This document shows, piece after piece, positions 16,972 to 25,286 of a DNA stretch of 33,524 nt. Where the stretch lies: assembly GCA_029821635.1 (NCBI GenBank), contig JALGSW010000038.1:1-33524 (forward strand), given 5' to 3'. The notes under the pieces are model-generated. The model was not told the origin of the DNA and did no database searches. It saw nothing but the letters and a program-made list of their open reading frames with translations. The position numbers and the translations under genes are program-made. Every line of letters starts with the position of its first letter. The first letter of the stretch is position 1. Source of the stretch: Candidatus Zipacnadia bacterium. GTDB lineage: Bacteria; Armatimonadota; Zipacnadia; Zipacnadales; UBA5352.

Positions 16972-18953
16972 TGCGACGCAACTCGATCGTAACTCTGCTG
17001 GTCGTGGCCGCCGTGGTCTACGTGTTCGTGATGATCCCACGGCTGACCACCGAGCAGGTCAAGGTTAAGGAGTACGAGTACTACACGGACTTCCACGACG
17101 CCTTCACGTCCGGGGAGATCGCGAACGTCGAGGTCATAACCGGACAGTCTGCGTCGGGAGACTTCACGGAGGGCGCCGAGGGCGACTTCGACCGCTACAT
17201 CGTGCGGGTGCCGCCCGACGACGAGTTCCTCGCGCGCCTGCAGGCAGAGAACGAGGCGCAGGACCTCGGCGTGAAGATCGCGGCGAAGGACGTTGGCATG
17301 GGCGAACGGATCCTCGCCATCGCCGGGACCTACCTCCTGCCGCTGGTGCTGCTGATCCTGTTCTGGCTGTTCATGATGAGGCAGATGAACAACAGGAGCG
17401 GGCAGGCGCTCAACTTCGGGCGCAGTCAGGCGCGGATGGTCGGCGACCAATGGGATCGCGTGACCTTCGACGACGTGGCCGGGATGTACGAGGTGAAAGA
17501 GGAGCTCGAGGAGGTCGTCGCGTTCCTCAAGCAGCCCGAACGCTTCCGCAAGCTCGGGGCGAAGATCCCCCGCGGCGTGCTGCTCATCGGCCCTCCGGGC
17601 TGCGGCAAGACGCTGCTGGCGCGGGCGGTCGCGGGCGAGGCGGGCGTGGCGTTCTTCTACATGTCCGGCTCGGACTTCGTGGAGATGTTCGTGGGCGTCG
17701 GCGCATCGCGCGTGCGCGACCTCTTCGAGCAGGCCAAGGCGCACCTTCCGGCGATCATCTTCATCGACGAGCTCGACGCCGTCGGCCGGCTGCGTGGCGC
17801 GGGCCTCGGTGGCGGGCACGATGAGCGTGAACAGACGCTCAACGCGCTGCTCGTGGAGATGGACGGCTTCGACCAGACGGATGACGTGATCCTGCTGGCC
17901 GCGACGAACCGCCCGGACATCCTCGACCCGGCGCTGCTCCGCCCCGGCCGCTTCGACCGGCAGATCATCGTCCCGATGCCGGACGTGAAGGAGCGGCGGG
18001 AGATCCTGGACATCTACGTGGCGAACAAGCACGTCTCCGACGACGTGGACTTCGACCTGCTCGCGCGCCGGTCCGTGGGCTTCTCCGGCGCGGACATCGA
18101 GAACATGGTCAACGAAGCGGCGCTGCTGGCCGGTCGCGAGGACAAGGAGATGATCGAGCGCGAGGACTTCGACGAAGCGATCGAGCGCATCATCGCCGGT
18201 CCGGAGCGCAAGAGCCGCATCATCCACGACGATGAGCGGCGTATCCTCGCCTACCACGAGGCCGGGCACGCTCTCGTCGGGCAGCTCCTGACCGACTTCG
18301 ACCCGGTCTACAAGGTCACGATCCTCCCGCGCGGGATGTCGCTGGGCTACACGATCTCGCTGCCGGAGGACGATCGCTACATCACCAGCAAGCAGCAGAT
18401 GATCGACCGCATGACGCAGGCGCTGGGCGGGCGGGCGGCCGAGGAACTCGTGATCGGCGAGATTCACACCGGCGCGCATCAGGACCTCGAGGTCGTCTCG
18501 CGGATCGCCCGCGCCATGGTGACCGAGTACGGGATGAGCGAGGCGCTCGGGCCGATCACCTACGGGAAGAAGACCGGGCCAGTCTTCCTCGGCAAGGACA
18601 TCGCGGAGGAACGCAACTACTCCGAGGCGATCGCCGAGCAGATCGACGAGGCGGTGCGGGACATCGTTGACAACTGCTACGATCGCGCCCGCGAACTGCT
18701 CGGGGAGCACGTTGCCGAGCTCGACCTGCTCGTGGAGAAGCTCCTCGAGTTCGAGACGCTTGATCGCGCGGACGTCGAGGCATTGCTCGAGCACGGTGTG
18801 ATGGCCGCTGAGCTTGCGGCCACGGAGCCGGCTGCACCACCTGTTGACGAGGACGCCGGCGCGGATGCGCCCGTCCCGGCCCCGCCGCAGGCGGAGCGCA
18901 AGCCCGAGCGTGGCGCGATCCCGCCCGGCATCCCCGAGCCCGGCACGCCCTGA
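16971..18953 (+). CDS. ftsH: ATP-dependent zinc metalloprotease FtsH
   Basis: 660 aa. Start ATG 16971 overlaps the tilS stop and has GAGGAGG upstream; the longer track form is spurious. TM1 is at residues 7-24, a periplasmic FtsH_ext domain at about 30-108, and TM2 at 115-136. The AAA+ module shows Walker A GPPGCGKT (207-214), Walker [10 protein letters not shown], second-region-of-homology [20 protein letters not shown], and zinc site HEAGH (429-433). The Walker A Cys211 stands where FtsH usually has Thr (GPPGTGKT). The C-terminus is a Pro/Ala/Glu-rich tail. It degrades misfolded and short-lived membrane and cytosolic proteins. Confidence 0.97.
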   Translation: MRRNSIVTLLVVAAVVYVFVMIPRLTTEQVKVKEYEYYTDFHDAFTSGEIANVEVITGQSASGDFTEGAEGDFDRYIVRVPPDDEFLARLQAENEAQDLGVKIAAKDVGMGERILAIAGTYLLPLVLLILFWLFMMRQMNNRSGQALNFGRSQARMVGDQWDRVTFDDVAGMYEVKEELEEVVAFLKQPERFRKLGAKIPRGVLLIGPPGCGKTLLARAVAGEAGVAFFYMSGSDFVEMFVGVGASRVRDLFEQAKAHLPAIIFIDELDAVGRLRGAGLGGGHDEREQTLNALLVEMDGFDQTDDVILLAATNRPDILDPALLRPGRFDRQIIVPMPDVKERREILDIYVANKHVSDDVDFDLLARRSVGFSGADIENMVNEAALLAGREDKEMIEREDFDEAIERIIAGPERKSRIIHDDERRILAYHEAGHALVGQLLTDFDPVYKVTILPRGMSLGYTISLPEDDRYITSKQQMIDRMTQALGGRAAEELVIGEIHTGAHQDLEVVSRIARAMVTEYGMSEALGPITYGKKTGPVFLGKDIAEERNYSEAIAEQIDEAVRDIVDNCYDRARELLGEHVAELDLLVEKLLEFETLDRADVEALLEHGVMAAELAATEPAAPPVDEDAGADAPVPAPPQAERKPERGAIPPGIPEPGTP

Positions 18954-18974
18954 CGCACCGGGGAGGCCCACGCG

Positions 18975-19529
18975 ATGACCGAACGCAATCACGAGGCCGA
19001 GCACGGATCCGGCAGCCGGACGCCGGACGCCTGGCTCGGCCTCGGCTCGAACATGGGCCGGCGCGCGCGGATGCTCGCCGAGGCCCTCAGCGCGCTTGAG
19101 GCGCACGAGGGCCTGGAGCTCGGCGCCGCGTCATCGGTCTACGAGACCGACCCGGTGGGCGTCACCGATCAGCCGGCCTTCCTCAACATGGTCGCGCGCT
19201 TCCGCTGTACGCTCACCCCGCCCGGGCTGCTGGAGGCCGTGCGGGCGGTCGAGGCGAAGCTGGGCCGCGTGCGAACGATGCGCTGGGGTCCGCGCACGAT
19301 CGACGTGGACGTGCTGCTCATCGGCGGGCTGCGCGTGCAAACCGATGAGCTGACGGTGCCGCACCCGGAGCTGACGAGGCGGCAGTTCGTGCTGGTGCCG
19401 CTGGCGGAGATCGCTCCCGAGCTGTCTCTGCCGGACGGGCGAACGGCCGCCGAGCTGGCCGACCCCGGCGGCGAGGCCGTGCGACGGCTGGGGACACTCG
19501 ACGAACTGCTGCGACGCGAGAGACGCTGA
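18975..19529 (+). CDS. folK: 2-amino-4-hydroxy-6-hydroxymethyldihydropteridine pyrophosphokinase
   Basis: 184 aa, ATG 18975 with GGGGAGG upstream, 21 bp after ftsH. HPPK motifs are WLGLGSNMGRR near residue 20, YETDPVGVTDQPAFLNMV, WGPRTIDVDVLLIGG (the Mg/ATP-binding DxD) and VPHPELTRRQFVLVPLAEIAPEL. It transfers pyrophosphate to the pterin in folate synthesis. The N-terminal extension of about 18 polar residues is slightly longer than usual. An internal start is not obvious, so the full form is kept. Confidence 0.95.
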   Translation: MTERNHEAEHGSGSRTPDAWLGLGSNMGRRARMLAEALSALEAHEGLELGAASSVYETDPVGVTDQPAFLNMVARFRCTLTPPGLLEAVRAVEAKLGRVRTMRWGPRTIDVDVLLIGGLRVQTDELTVPHPELTRRQFVLVPLAEIAPELSLPDGRTAAELADPGGEAVRRLGTLDELLRRERR

Positions 19530-19556
19530 GCGACCAGGGCGGGGAGCGGGTGGTCG

Positions 19557-20555
19557 ATGTTCTTCGGCACGGCACAGGCGCGTGAGCGAGCGGAGGTCTT
19601 CGGCGGGCTGGCGGCGATGGTCCGCGCCGGCGTGAGCATGGGCGAGTCGCTCACTGCCCTCGCGGGGGACATGCGCCCATCGCGGATGCAGGCCGCGCTG
19701 CTGCGCGTCGGCCACGAGGTCTCCGGCGGACGGACGTTCTCCACGTGCCTGCAGGAGCACCCCGAGATCTTCTCGTCGCTGACCGTCGCGATGCTGCAGG
19801 TCGGCGAGCGTGGCGGGGGGCTCGAGCAGGCTCTGCGCGGCATCGCAGACTACCACGAGCGCGACTTCGAGCTGCGCAGCCTCCTGCAGCGTGAGCTGAC
19901 CTACCCGATCATCCTCTTCGCCGCGATCCTCTTCATCCCCCTGATCGGCAGGCTCATCGTCGTCTGGGTCACCGAGACTCTTCTCGCCGCACTCCTCGCA
20001 GGGGCAGCCGCACTGCTGCTCTACGCACTCGTCTTCGGCGTGCCGGGCGTGCTCGTGTATCTGCTCATCAGGAACGCGCGGCAGTCCACGGCCGGGCGCC
20101 TGCGCCTCGACCGCATCAAGCTGCGGCTGCCGCTCGTGGGCAAGGTCCTGCGCAAGCTCGCGCTCGCGCGCTTCTGCCGGGCGCTCGCGTCACTCTACTC
20201 GGCGGGTGTGCTGATGGGCACCTCGCTGCGGCTGGCGGGCCAGGCCTCGGGGAACGAGGTCGTCGCGCGCGAGCTCGGCGGCGGCGCGGGTGCGGTCGAG
20301 GCGGGCGCGGGCCTCGCCGAAGCCCTTGGTAAATCCTCGGTGATGCCCAACACCGTCCTGCAGATGCTCAGGACGGGGGAGCACACCGGCGAGGTGGACG
20401 CGATGGCGCACAACGTCGCCGACCACCTGGAGGTCGAGGCGCAGACCGCGATCAAACAGATGGCCGTCACGGTCACGCCGGTCTCGGTGGTGATCGCCGG
20501 GGTCATCGTCGCACTGATGCTCCTGAGCTTCTACGGAGGCCTCTACTCATTCTGA
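19557..20555 (+). CDS. GspF/PilC-like type II secretion or pilus inner-membrane protein
   Basis: 332 aa, ATG 19557 with GGGGAG 10 nt upstream. There are two T2SF repeats. The first covers about 1-125 (AAMVRAGVSMGESLTALAGDM, TVAMLQVGERGGGLEQALRGIADYHER). The second covers about 205-325 (FCRALASLYSAGVLMGTSLRLAG, LQMLRTGEHTGEVDAMAHNVADHLE). Hydrophobic segments lie at about 115-140, 142-178 and 302-328. Shorter than standard PilC (about 400 aa) and without neighbouring GspE/pilin genes here. Probably the platform protein of a type IV filament or secretion system encoded elsewhere. Confidence 0.87.
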   Translation: MFFGTAQARERAEVFGGLAAMVRAGVSMGESLTALAGDMRPSRMQAALLRVGHEVSGGRTFSTCLQEHPEIFSSLTVAMLQVGERGGGLEQALRGIADYHERDFELRSLLQRELTYPIILFAAILFIPLIGRLIVVWVTETLLAALLAGAAALLLYALVFGVPGVLVYLLIRNARQSTAGRLRLDRIKLRLPLVGKVLRKLALARFCRALASLYSAGVLMGTSLRLAGQASGNEVVARELGGGAGAVEAGAGLAEALGKSSVMPNTVLQMLRTGEHTGEVDAMAHNVADHLEVEAQTAIKQMAVTVTPVSVVIAGVIVALMLLSFYGGLYSF

Positions 20556-20572
20556 CCCGCGCGTGAGAGCCT

Positions 20573-21592
20573 ATGCCTGAGGACAGCTTCGATCCGTGGC
20601 GCACGCTCGGCATCCCGGTGGGCGCCCGGCCGGATGAGATCCGCCGCGCCTTCCGCAGCCTCGCGCGCCGCCATCACCCCGACGTGAACCGCCTCGCCCC
20701 CAGCGCGCACGAGCAGTTCATCCGCCTCCGCCAGGCGTACGAGACGCTCATGGACGATGAGATGCGGGCGCGGCTTGAGCACGAAGCGCTGGCGGGCGAC
20801 CTCGATCTGATCATCATCATCGAGGACTTCGAGGTGACGCTGCTCGACGCGTACGAGCTGCTGGAGCGCGGGTACATCGACGAGGCGCGCGACCTCTACC
20901 TCGACCTCGCACGCAAGCGCCCCGGCGACCCGCGGCTGCTGGAGCTGCTCGACACGATCCGGCGCGTCGAGGACCGCGGCGTCGCGGCCTCGGCCGGCAC
21001 GCGCACCGCTCCCCCACCCGAGACAGCCCCCGGCGAACACGTGCATACGCGCACGCAGGAGAGCTGGCGCGAGATGTGGCAGCCTGAGCCGATCGGGGCG
21101 CGCTGGTGGCTGGTGGGGCTGAGCACGCTTACGGTTGCGGCCTGCACGGTCGGCCTGCGCGGCGTCCAGGCCGAGCCGTTCGTCGGCGGCTACTCATTGC
21201 CGGAGATCGGGCTGGCGGCGCTGGCGGGCTTCGTGGGCACGGCGCTGCTGGCCGCCAGCGGCCTGATCGGCTCGTTCGACTGGGAGCTCGGGACGATGGT
21301 CGGCGACGCCGGCCACGATGCCCCCGCGTGGCTCTACCTCGGCGTGGCCGGACTGCTCTCCCCCGCGCTCGCGCTGGCCTTCTACGCGGTCTTCGTGCTG
21401 ACGCAAATGCGCTGGTCATGGGACGTCACGGGCTTCTTCGCGGCGGTCTTCGCGGTGGCGACGGCGATGGCCTGGGCGCACGGCGGCGGCTACGCGATGA
21501 CGATCGTGGTGGGCTCCAGCGCGCTCTTCGTGCCGGGGATGATGGGCTGGGCCTTCGGCTCGATCTTCCGGCCGGGGCAGTGGTGGGAGTAG
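20573..21592 (+). CDS. J-domain protein with C-terminal membrane segments
   Basis: 339 aa. A DnaJ-type J domain occupies residues 5-70 with HPD at 35-37 (ARRHHPDVNRLAPSAHEQF, RQAYETLMDDEMRARLEHE). A TPR-like helical stretch follows (VTLLDAYELLERGYIDEARDLYLDLARKRPGDPRLLELLD), then a Pro/Thr linker. Four to six hydrophobic helices come from about 177 to the end. J domains recruit and stimulate Hsp70; membrane attachment suggests a role at the envelope. No Gly/Phe region or zinc-finger domain is present, so this is not DnaJ itself. The gene follows the GspF-like gene by 17 bp, suggesting a shared transcript. Confidence 0.85.
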   Translation: MPEDSFDPWRTLGIPVGARPDEIRRAFRSLARRHHPDVNRLAPSAHEQFIRLRQAYETLMDDEMRARLEHEALAGDLDLIIIIEDFEVTLLDAYELLERGYIDEARDLYLDLARKRPGDPRLLELLDTIRRVEDRGVAASAGTRTAPPPETAPGEHVHTRTQESWREMWQPEPIGARWWLVGLSTLTVAACTVGLRGVQAEPFVGGYSLPEIGLAALAGFVGTALLAASGLIGSFDWELGTMVGDAGHDAPAWLYLGVAGLLSPALALAFYAVFVLTQMRWSWDVTGFFAAVFAVATAMAWAHGGGYAMTIVVGSSALFVPGMMGWAFGSIFRPGQWWE

Positions 21593-21665
21593 CAGGCCGC
21601 GCACCCCGACGCGACGAACCCCCTCAACCGCTGTGGTTCCGCCATGAATGTCTTGACGGAACGTA

Positions 21666-21695
21666 TTGACGCGATGTCATGACACGTGATAGGAT
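21666..21695 (+). promoter_or_regulatory. Promoter with palindromic operator for TA pair 2
   Basis: TTGACG (21666-21671), 18-bp spacer, TAGGAT (21690-21695) with an upstream TGA resembling an extended -10. The spacer contains the perfect palindrome TGTCATGACA (21675-21684), a natural site for autorepression. A second TTGACG at 21653-21658 is an alternative -35. If the first pairing is right, the transcript starts very close to the ribosome binding site. Confidence 0.5.
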
Positions 21696-21712
21696 CGGGG
21701 GACAACGAACAC

Positions 21713-21970
21713 ATGGGCGTCAGTGAATGGTGGGCCAGTGGCGCGGCCATGGAGCACATGCTCAACGACCACGGAGTTGAGTGGCACGAAGTCGAGGAGA
21801 TCCTGGCGCAGGAGCCGCCGTTCCGCAGGATGCGTGATGTGCGAGGTGAGAAGCGCTACCGACTGCACGGCCGGACCGAAGGCGGTCGGTGCCTCACGAT
21901 CGTCTTCGCAATAGACGGACCGATAGCGAGAGTCGTCACCGCATATGACACACCGAAGAGGATGCGATGA
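21713..21970 (+). CDS. BrnT-like toxin
   Basis: 85 aa from ATG 21713 (GGGGGA about 10 nt upstream). The track start at 21686 lies inside the promoter; ATG 21749 is a later alternative giving the usual BrnT opening. Motifs are LNDHGVEWHEVEEILAQEPPF, KRYRLHGRTEGGRCLTIVFAIDG and ARVVTAYDTPKRMR. These match the BrnT/RelE-fold pattern HGV, RY-xxGRTxxGR-L-V, then R-V-TA. Members are ribosome-dependent or free mRNA interferases. Its stop overlaps the next start (ATGA) and local GC is below that of the surroundings. The toxin-first order fits BrnTA. I rate the family assignment moderate. Confidence 0.65.
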   Translation: MGVSEWWASGAAMEHMLNDHGVEWHEVEEILAQEPPFRRMRDVRGEKRYRLHGRTEGGRCLTIVFAIDGPIARVVTAYDTPKRMR

Positions 21971-22284
21971 AGATGGCCAAGAAGAAGTACCTGCCGCACT
22001 TCGAGACCGAGGAAGAAGAACTCGAGTTCTGGAAGACGGCACAGGCCGAGGACTATGAATCCGAGCCCGTTGACGATATCACCTGGAACATCCGAGAAGA
22101 GAAGAAGAAGCGCGTCACGATCCGGCTGCAGCCCAGCCTGATCGATGAGCTAAAGGAGTTCGCGGAGGAAGTCGAGCTGCCCTATCAGACGCTCACGCGA
22201 GCCCTCATCCGCCGCGGGCTGGAGCAGGCGCGTCGCGAGCGGGCCGAGCTTCAGGCGCCTGCCGAGGCCGGCGCACGCGAATGA
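21967..22284 (+). CDS. BrnA/CopG-like antitoxin
   Basis: 105 aa, ATG 21967 overlapping the toxin stop by 4 nt. The N-terminal part is acidic (LPHFETEEEELEFWKTAQAEDYE), a form common in CopG/BrnA-type antitoxins, where this region wraps the toxin. The C-terminal ribbon-helix-helix follows (KKRVTIRLQPSLIDELKEFAEEVELPYQTLTRALIRRGLEQ). It should neutralise the toxin and repress the pair's promoter, where the palindrome TGTCATGACA lies. Confidence 0.75.
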   Translation: MKMAKKKYLPHFETEEEELEFWKTAQAEDYESEPVDDITWNIREEKKKRVTIRLQPSLIDELKEFAEEVELPYQTLTRALIRRGLEQARRERAELQAPAEAGARE

Positions 22285-22294
22285 GGCGACGCCC

Positions 22295-22492
22295 ATGACC
22301 GTCCTGCGACCGACGATCCCCCCGCTGCTCTCCGACGAGCAGCTTCAGCGCATCCACGATGCCGCGCTCGAGACCATCGAGCGCGTTGGCATGTACTGCG
22401 ACCGCCCGGACGTGCTCGAGCGCCTGCGCGCGCTGGAGGCCATCCACGCCCGGGCTGAGCGGCACTTCCGAGGAGAGGCGGGCGCACAGTGA
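22295..22492 (+). pseudogene. N-terminal remnant of an MttB-type (trimethylamine methyltransferase family) protein
   Basis: 65 aa. The first 44 residues (MTVLRPTIPPLLSDEQLQRI, then HDAALETIERVGMYCDRP) match the N-terminal opening of MttB-superfamily corrinoid methyltransferases, which are normally about 450-500 aa. After ERLRALEAIHARAERHF the frame ends, and the TIM-barrel catalytic body is absent. The stop overlaps the start of the UroD-family gene (GTGA), so the remnant may still serve to couple translation. It could instead be a real small protein, but the resemblance favours an internally deleted gene. Confidence 0.6.
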
Positions 22493-23625
22493 CATCGATC
22501 GAGCGGGTCAAGGCCGCGTTGGCGTTCGAGGAGCCCGACCGCGTTCCGCTGGCGCATTTCGCCATCGACTGCGACACGATCGGGCGGGTGATCGGTCGCA
22601 GGAGCATCGTGCGGGACAAAGCCGGACTGCAGCTCGCGTACTGGGAGGGCCGGCGCGACGAGGTCGTCGCGCAGATGACCGCGGACCTGATCGACTTCTA
22701 CCGGGCGCTCGACGTGTGGGACGTGATCCCGCTGTGGAAGATGGCACGGGTGCCGCCGAAGGGTTACCATCCCGCGCCTCCGAAGAAGGTCGCCGAGGGT
22801 ACCTGGGAGGACGTCGCCGGTCGCGTCTACCGTTTTTCAGAGACGTCCAACGAGATCTGCCTGATCCGCGACCCGAACCCGCCGCGCGAGTGGAGCGAGG
22901 ACGACTTCCCGCTCGACCCGCAGGTCGGCCCCGAGGACGAGAGCATCTACGAGGCCTACGACGCGATCCTCCCGACGCTGCCTGAGGGGAAGTACATCCT
23001 CGGAACCTTCCCGACGGCGACCGAGCAGGTGCTGCTGGGTGGCTATGAGCGCGGGATGCTGGAGATCGCGCTGCGCCCCGAGCTGGTCGAGCGCGCGGGG
23101 CAGTCGGGGATCGCGCGGGCGCGCATCGAGCAGGAGCGCTGGCGGCCGCGTGGCGGTCACGGCGTCATCGTCGGCGCGGACTTCGGGCACACCACCGGCA
23201 CCTTCGTCTCCCCGGCGACCTTCCGACGGCTCTTCGCGCCCGCGGTGGTGTCCAACGCGCAGGCGGCCCACGCGGCCGGACTCGACTTCTTCCAGCATTC
23301 CTGCGGCGACTTCAAGCCGATCATCGACCAGCTCGCCGACGCGGGGATCGACTGCATGCAGTCGCTGCAGGAGAGCGCGGGAATGACGCCCGCGGTCGTG
23401 AATGAACTCTCCGGCGGACGCATGGCGGGCTGGGGCGGGATGGACGTCGGAGTGCTGGTCGGCGGCACACCCGACGAGGTGCGTGCCTCGGCGCGCACGA
23501 GCATGCAGCGGGACAAGCCCGGCGGCGGCTTCCTGATGGGCGCGGGCAACTCCGTGGCCTTCGGCACGCCCTATGACAACTTCATGGCATGGCTCGACGA
23601 GTTCGAGCGCACGCGCGACTACTGA
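22489..23625 (+). CDS. Uroporphyrinogen decarboxylase/MtaA-family protein
   Basis: 378 aa, GTG 22489 overlapping the preceding ORF, with GAGGAGAGG upstream. UroD fold: N-terminal TSIERVKAALAFEEPDRVPL, GKYILGTFPTATEQVLLG, and FFQHSCGDFKPIIDQLADAGIDCMQSLQE with HxC at 270/272. Corrinoid/CoM methyltransferases MtaA/MtbA bind zinc with HxC plus a later Cys in a GCxxPPxTPxEN segment. Here that segment reads GAGNSVAFGTPYDNF, so the third ligand is replaced. It is therefore not a canonical heme enzyme (those are about 350 aa with a different N-terminus) nor a canonical MtaA. Proximity to the MttB remnant supports a former methyl-transfer context. Confidence 0.82.
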   Translation: MTSIERVKAALAFEEPDRVPLAHFAIDCDTIGRVIGRRSIVRDKAGLQLAYWEGRRDEVVAQMTADLIDFYRALDVWDVIPLWKMARVPPKGYHPAPPKKVAEGTWEDVAGRVYRFSETSNEICLIRDPNPPREWSEDDFPLDPQVGPEDESIYEAYDAILPTLPEGKYILGTFPTATEQVLLGGYERGMLEIALRPELVERAGQSGIARARIEQERWRPRGGHGVIVGADFGHTTGTFVSPATFRRLFAPAVVSNAQAAHAAGLDFFQHSCGDFKPIIDQLADAGIDCMQSLQESAGMTPAVVNELSGGRMAGWGGMDVGVLVGGTPDEVRASARTSMQRDKPGGGFLMGAGNSVAFGTPYDNFMAWLDEFERTRDY

Positions 23626-23652
23626 AGCATCGACCGGTCCGAGGAGGACGCT

Positions 23653-24630
23653 ATGACGATCCGAGCGCTGCGCCCCGATGAGTTCGACGAGCACGCCGAG
23701 CTGGTCTTCGTCTCGTACACCCACGAGCGCGAGGCCCCGGAGGGCTCGATGCTCGCCGACCGCGGCTGGTGGCTGCGCAGCATCGAGCGTGACCCCTTCT
23801 ACGAGCCGGCACAGACGCGCGTGATGCAGCTCGACGGGCGGCTCGTGGCCAGCGTCACATGCTACCTGCGCCCGACCTACGTGCCCGGCAGGCAGGCGAA
23901 GGCCGCGTGCATCGGCAGCGTCTGCACGCACCCGGACTACCGCCGCCGGGGGCTCGTGCGCCAGGTGCTCGACGAGGCCGCGGCGTGGATGACCGCCGAG
24001 GGCTTCGAGTGGTCGTGGCTCTACGGGAAGTACGAGGTCTACGGCGGCAGCGGCTGGCAGAACCTCTCGACGTGGGACACACACGCGAACCTGCGCCTGC
24101 GCGAGGACGTCCTCGGCGAAGTCACCCTCCGGCCCGCCGACCCGGACGCCGATCTGCCGCTGCTCATGCGCGTGCACGAGGCGTTCAGCGGCCGGCTGGC
24201 CGGGCCGACGGCGCGCAGCGAACAGTACTGGCGCAGGCGCGTGCTGGCCGCGACGCCGTGGGGCCCGGCGCCCACGTACGAGGTCGCTGAAGCGAGCGCC
24301 GAGGCGGTCGGCTACGTCTGCATGAGCGGCGCCTCCGTGCGCGAGATCGGCTGGCTCGACCGGCCGCACGGACTGCTCGCGGCGATCATGACGCGCATGG
24401 ATGGCGAGCCGGTGCACTTCGGCTTCTCATTGCCGGAGTTGACCGCGGCGCTGCGCGACATCTCCGCCATCCCCACGCAGCAGCAGTGCTTCCGCGAGCC
24501 CGGCGGCGTCGAGCTGCGTGAGGCCTACCGCGGCCTGTGGCGCTCACACGCGGCGGACCGCGACACAGAGTCGCTCGTGCGCGCCATGCGCGACCTCGAC
24601 TACGTCATGTGGCCGGCGGACAGGGCGTAG
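23653..24630 (+). CDS. GNAT-family N-acetyltransferase (Eis-like)
   Basis: 325 aa, ATG 23653 with GAGGAGG upstream, 27 bp after the UroD-family gene. The N-terminal GNAT domain carries the acetyl-CoA loop VCTHPDYRRRGLVRQVLDEA preceded by a beta strand (AKAACIGS). It continues with a second domain (about 155-325) containing VHFGFSLPELTAALRDISAIP. The length and GNAT-plus-second-domain layout resemble the Eis-like tandem GNAT group. Substrate unknown; possible targets are small amines, antibiotics or proteins. Confidence 0.82.
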   Translation: MTIRALRPDEFDEHAELVFVSYTHEREAPEGSMLADRGWWLRSIERDPFYEPAQTRVMQLDGRLVASVTCYLRPTYVPGRQAKAACIGSVCTHPDYRRRGLVRQVLDEAAAWMTAEGFEWSWLYGKYEVYGGSGWQNLSTWDTHANLRLREDVLGEVTLRPADPDADLPLLMRVHEAFSGRLAGPTARSEQYWRRRVLAATPWGPAPTYEVAEASAEAVGYVCMSGASVREIGWLDRPHGLLAAIMTRMDGEPVHFGFSLPELTAALRDISAIPTQQQCFREPGGVELREAYRGLWRSHAADRDTESLVRAMRDLDYVMWPADRA

Positions 24631-24687
24631 GCAACGCCCTCCCCGGTCGCTTTGGCCGCTCCTCCTCATCACCTCGCGCGCGAAGTG

Positions 24688-24713
24688 CAACCATTCGCGC
24701 CGCCTCTGCGTAT
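24688..24713 (+). promoter_or_regulatory. Candidate ECF-type autoregulatory promoter
   Basis: GCAACC (24688-24693) followed 16 bp later by CGTA (24710-24713) resembles the AAC ... CGT signature of ECF-sigma promoters. It lies about 30-50 bp before the sigma gene, the expected place for autoregulation. Only one site is visible in the window, so this is a motif guess. The 110-bp gap otherwise holds only the ribosome binding site. Confidence 0.4.
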
Positions 24714-24740
24714 GCATCCACGGAAGGGACGGAGGGACGA

Positions 24741-25286
24741 GTGACCGACGCGCGCGACCGAAGGCTCGTGCTACGCGCAACCACCGGCGACAGGGAGGCC
24801 TTCGACGCCCTCGCCACCGGCTACCGCGACAGCATCTTCAGCTTCGCGTGCCGGATGCTCGGCGACCGCGACGGCGCATTCGACGCCGCCCAGGAGACCT
24901 TCGTCAAGGCCTGGGGCGCGCTGGAGAGCTTCGACACCGCCCGCCCCTTCCGCCCGTGGCTCTTTGCGATCTGCGCCAATGTCTGCACGGACATGCTGCG
25001 CAGGCGGCGGAGCCAGGCCAGCCTCGACGAGGAGGACCGGCCCGAGCCGCCCGACCCGAACGCAACGCCCGAGCGGATGGTCGAGGAACTGCAGGCGCAT
25101 GAGAGCGTCACACGCGCACTGAGGGCGCTGAGCGAGATCGAGCGCACGGTGGTCATCCTGAAGCACGCGCGCGGCTGGACCTTCCCGGAGATATCCGAGG
25201 CCACCGGGCTGCCGGTCGGGACGCTCAAGTCACACGCCCACCGCGGGCGCAGGAAGCTGGCCGATGCGATGGAGGACGCGCGATGA
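24741..25286 (+). CDS. RNA polymerase sigma factor, ECF subfamily
   Basis: 181 aa. Start GTG 24741 with GGAGG 5 nt upstream; the track start 24537 overlaps the previous gene and is rejected. Region 2 covers about 18-90 (FDALATGYRDSIFSFACRMLGDRDGAFDAAQETFVKAW, FRPWLFAICANVCTDMLRRRR). Region 4 covers about 120-176 (ALRALSEIERTVVILKHARGWTFPEISEATGLPVGTLKSHAHRGRRKL). It should direct polymerase to envelope- or stress-response promoters. The anti-sigma gene overlaps by 4 nt, so the two are made together. Confidence 0.94.
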   Translation: MTDARDRRLVLRATTGDREAFDALATGYRDSIFSFACRMLGDRDGAFDAAQETFVKAWGALESFDTARPFRPWLFAICANVCTDMLRRRRSQASLDEEDRPEPPDPNATPERMVEELQAHESVTRALRALSEIERTVVILKHARGWTFPEISEATGLPVGTLKSHAHRGRRKLADAMEDAR

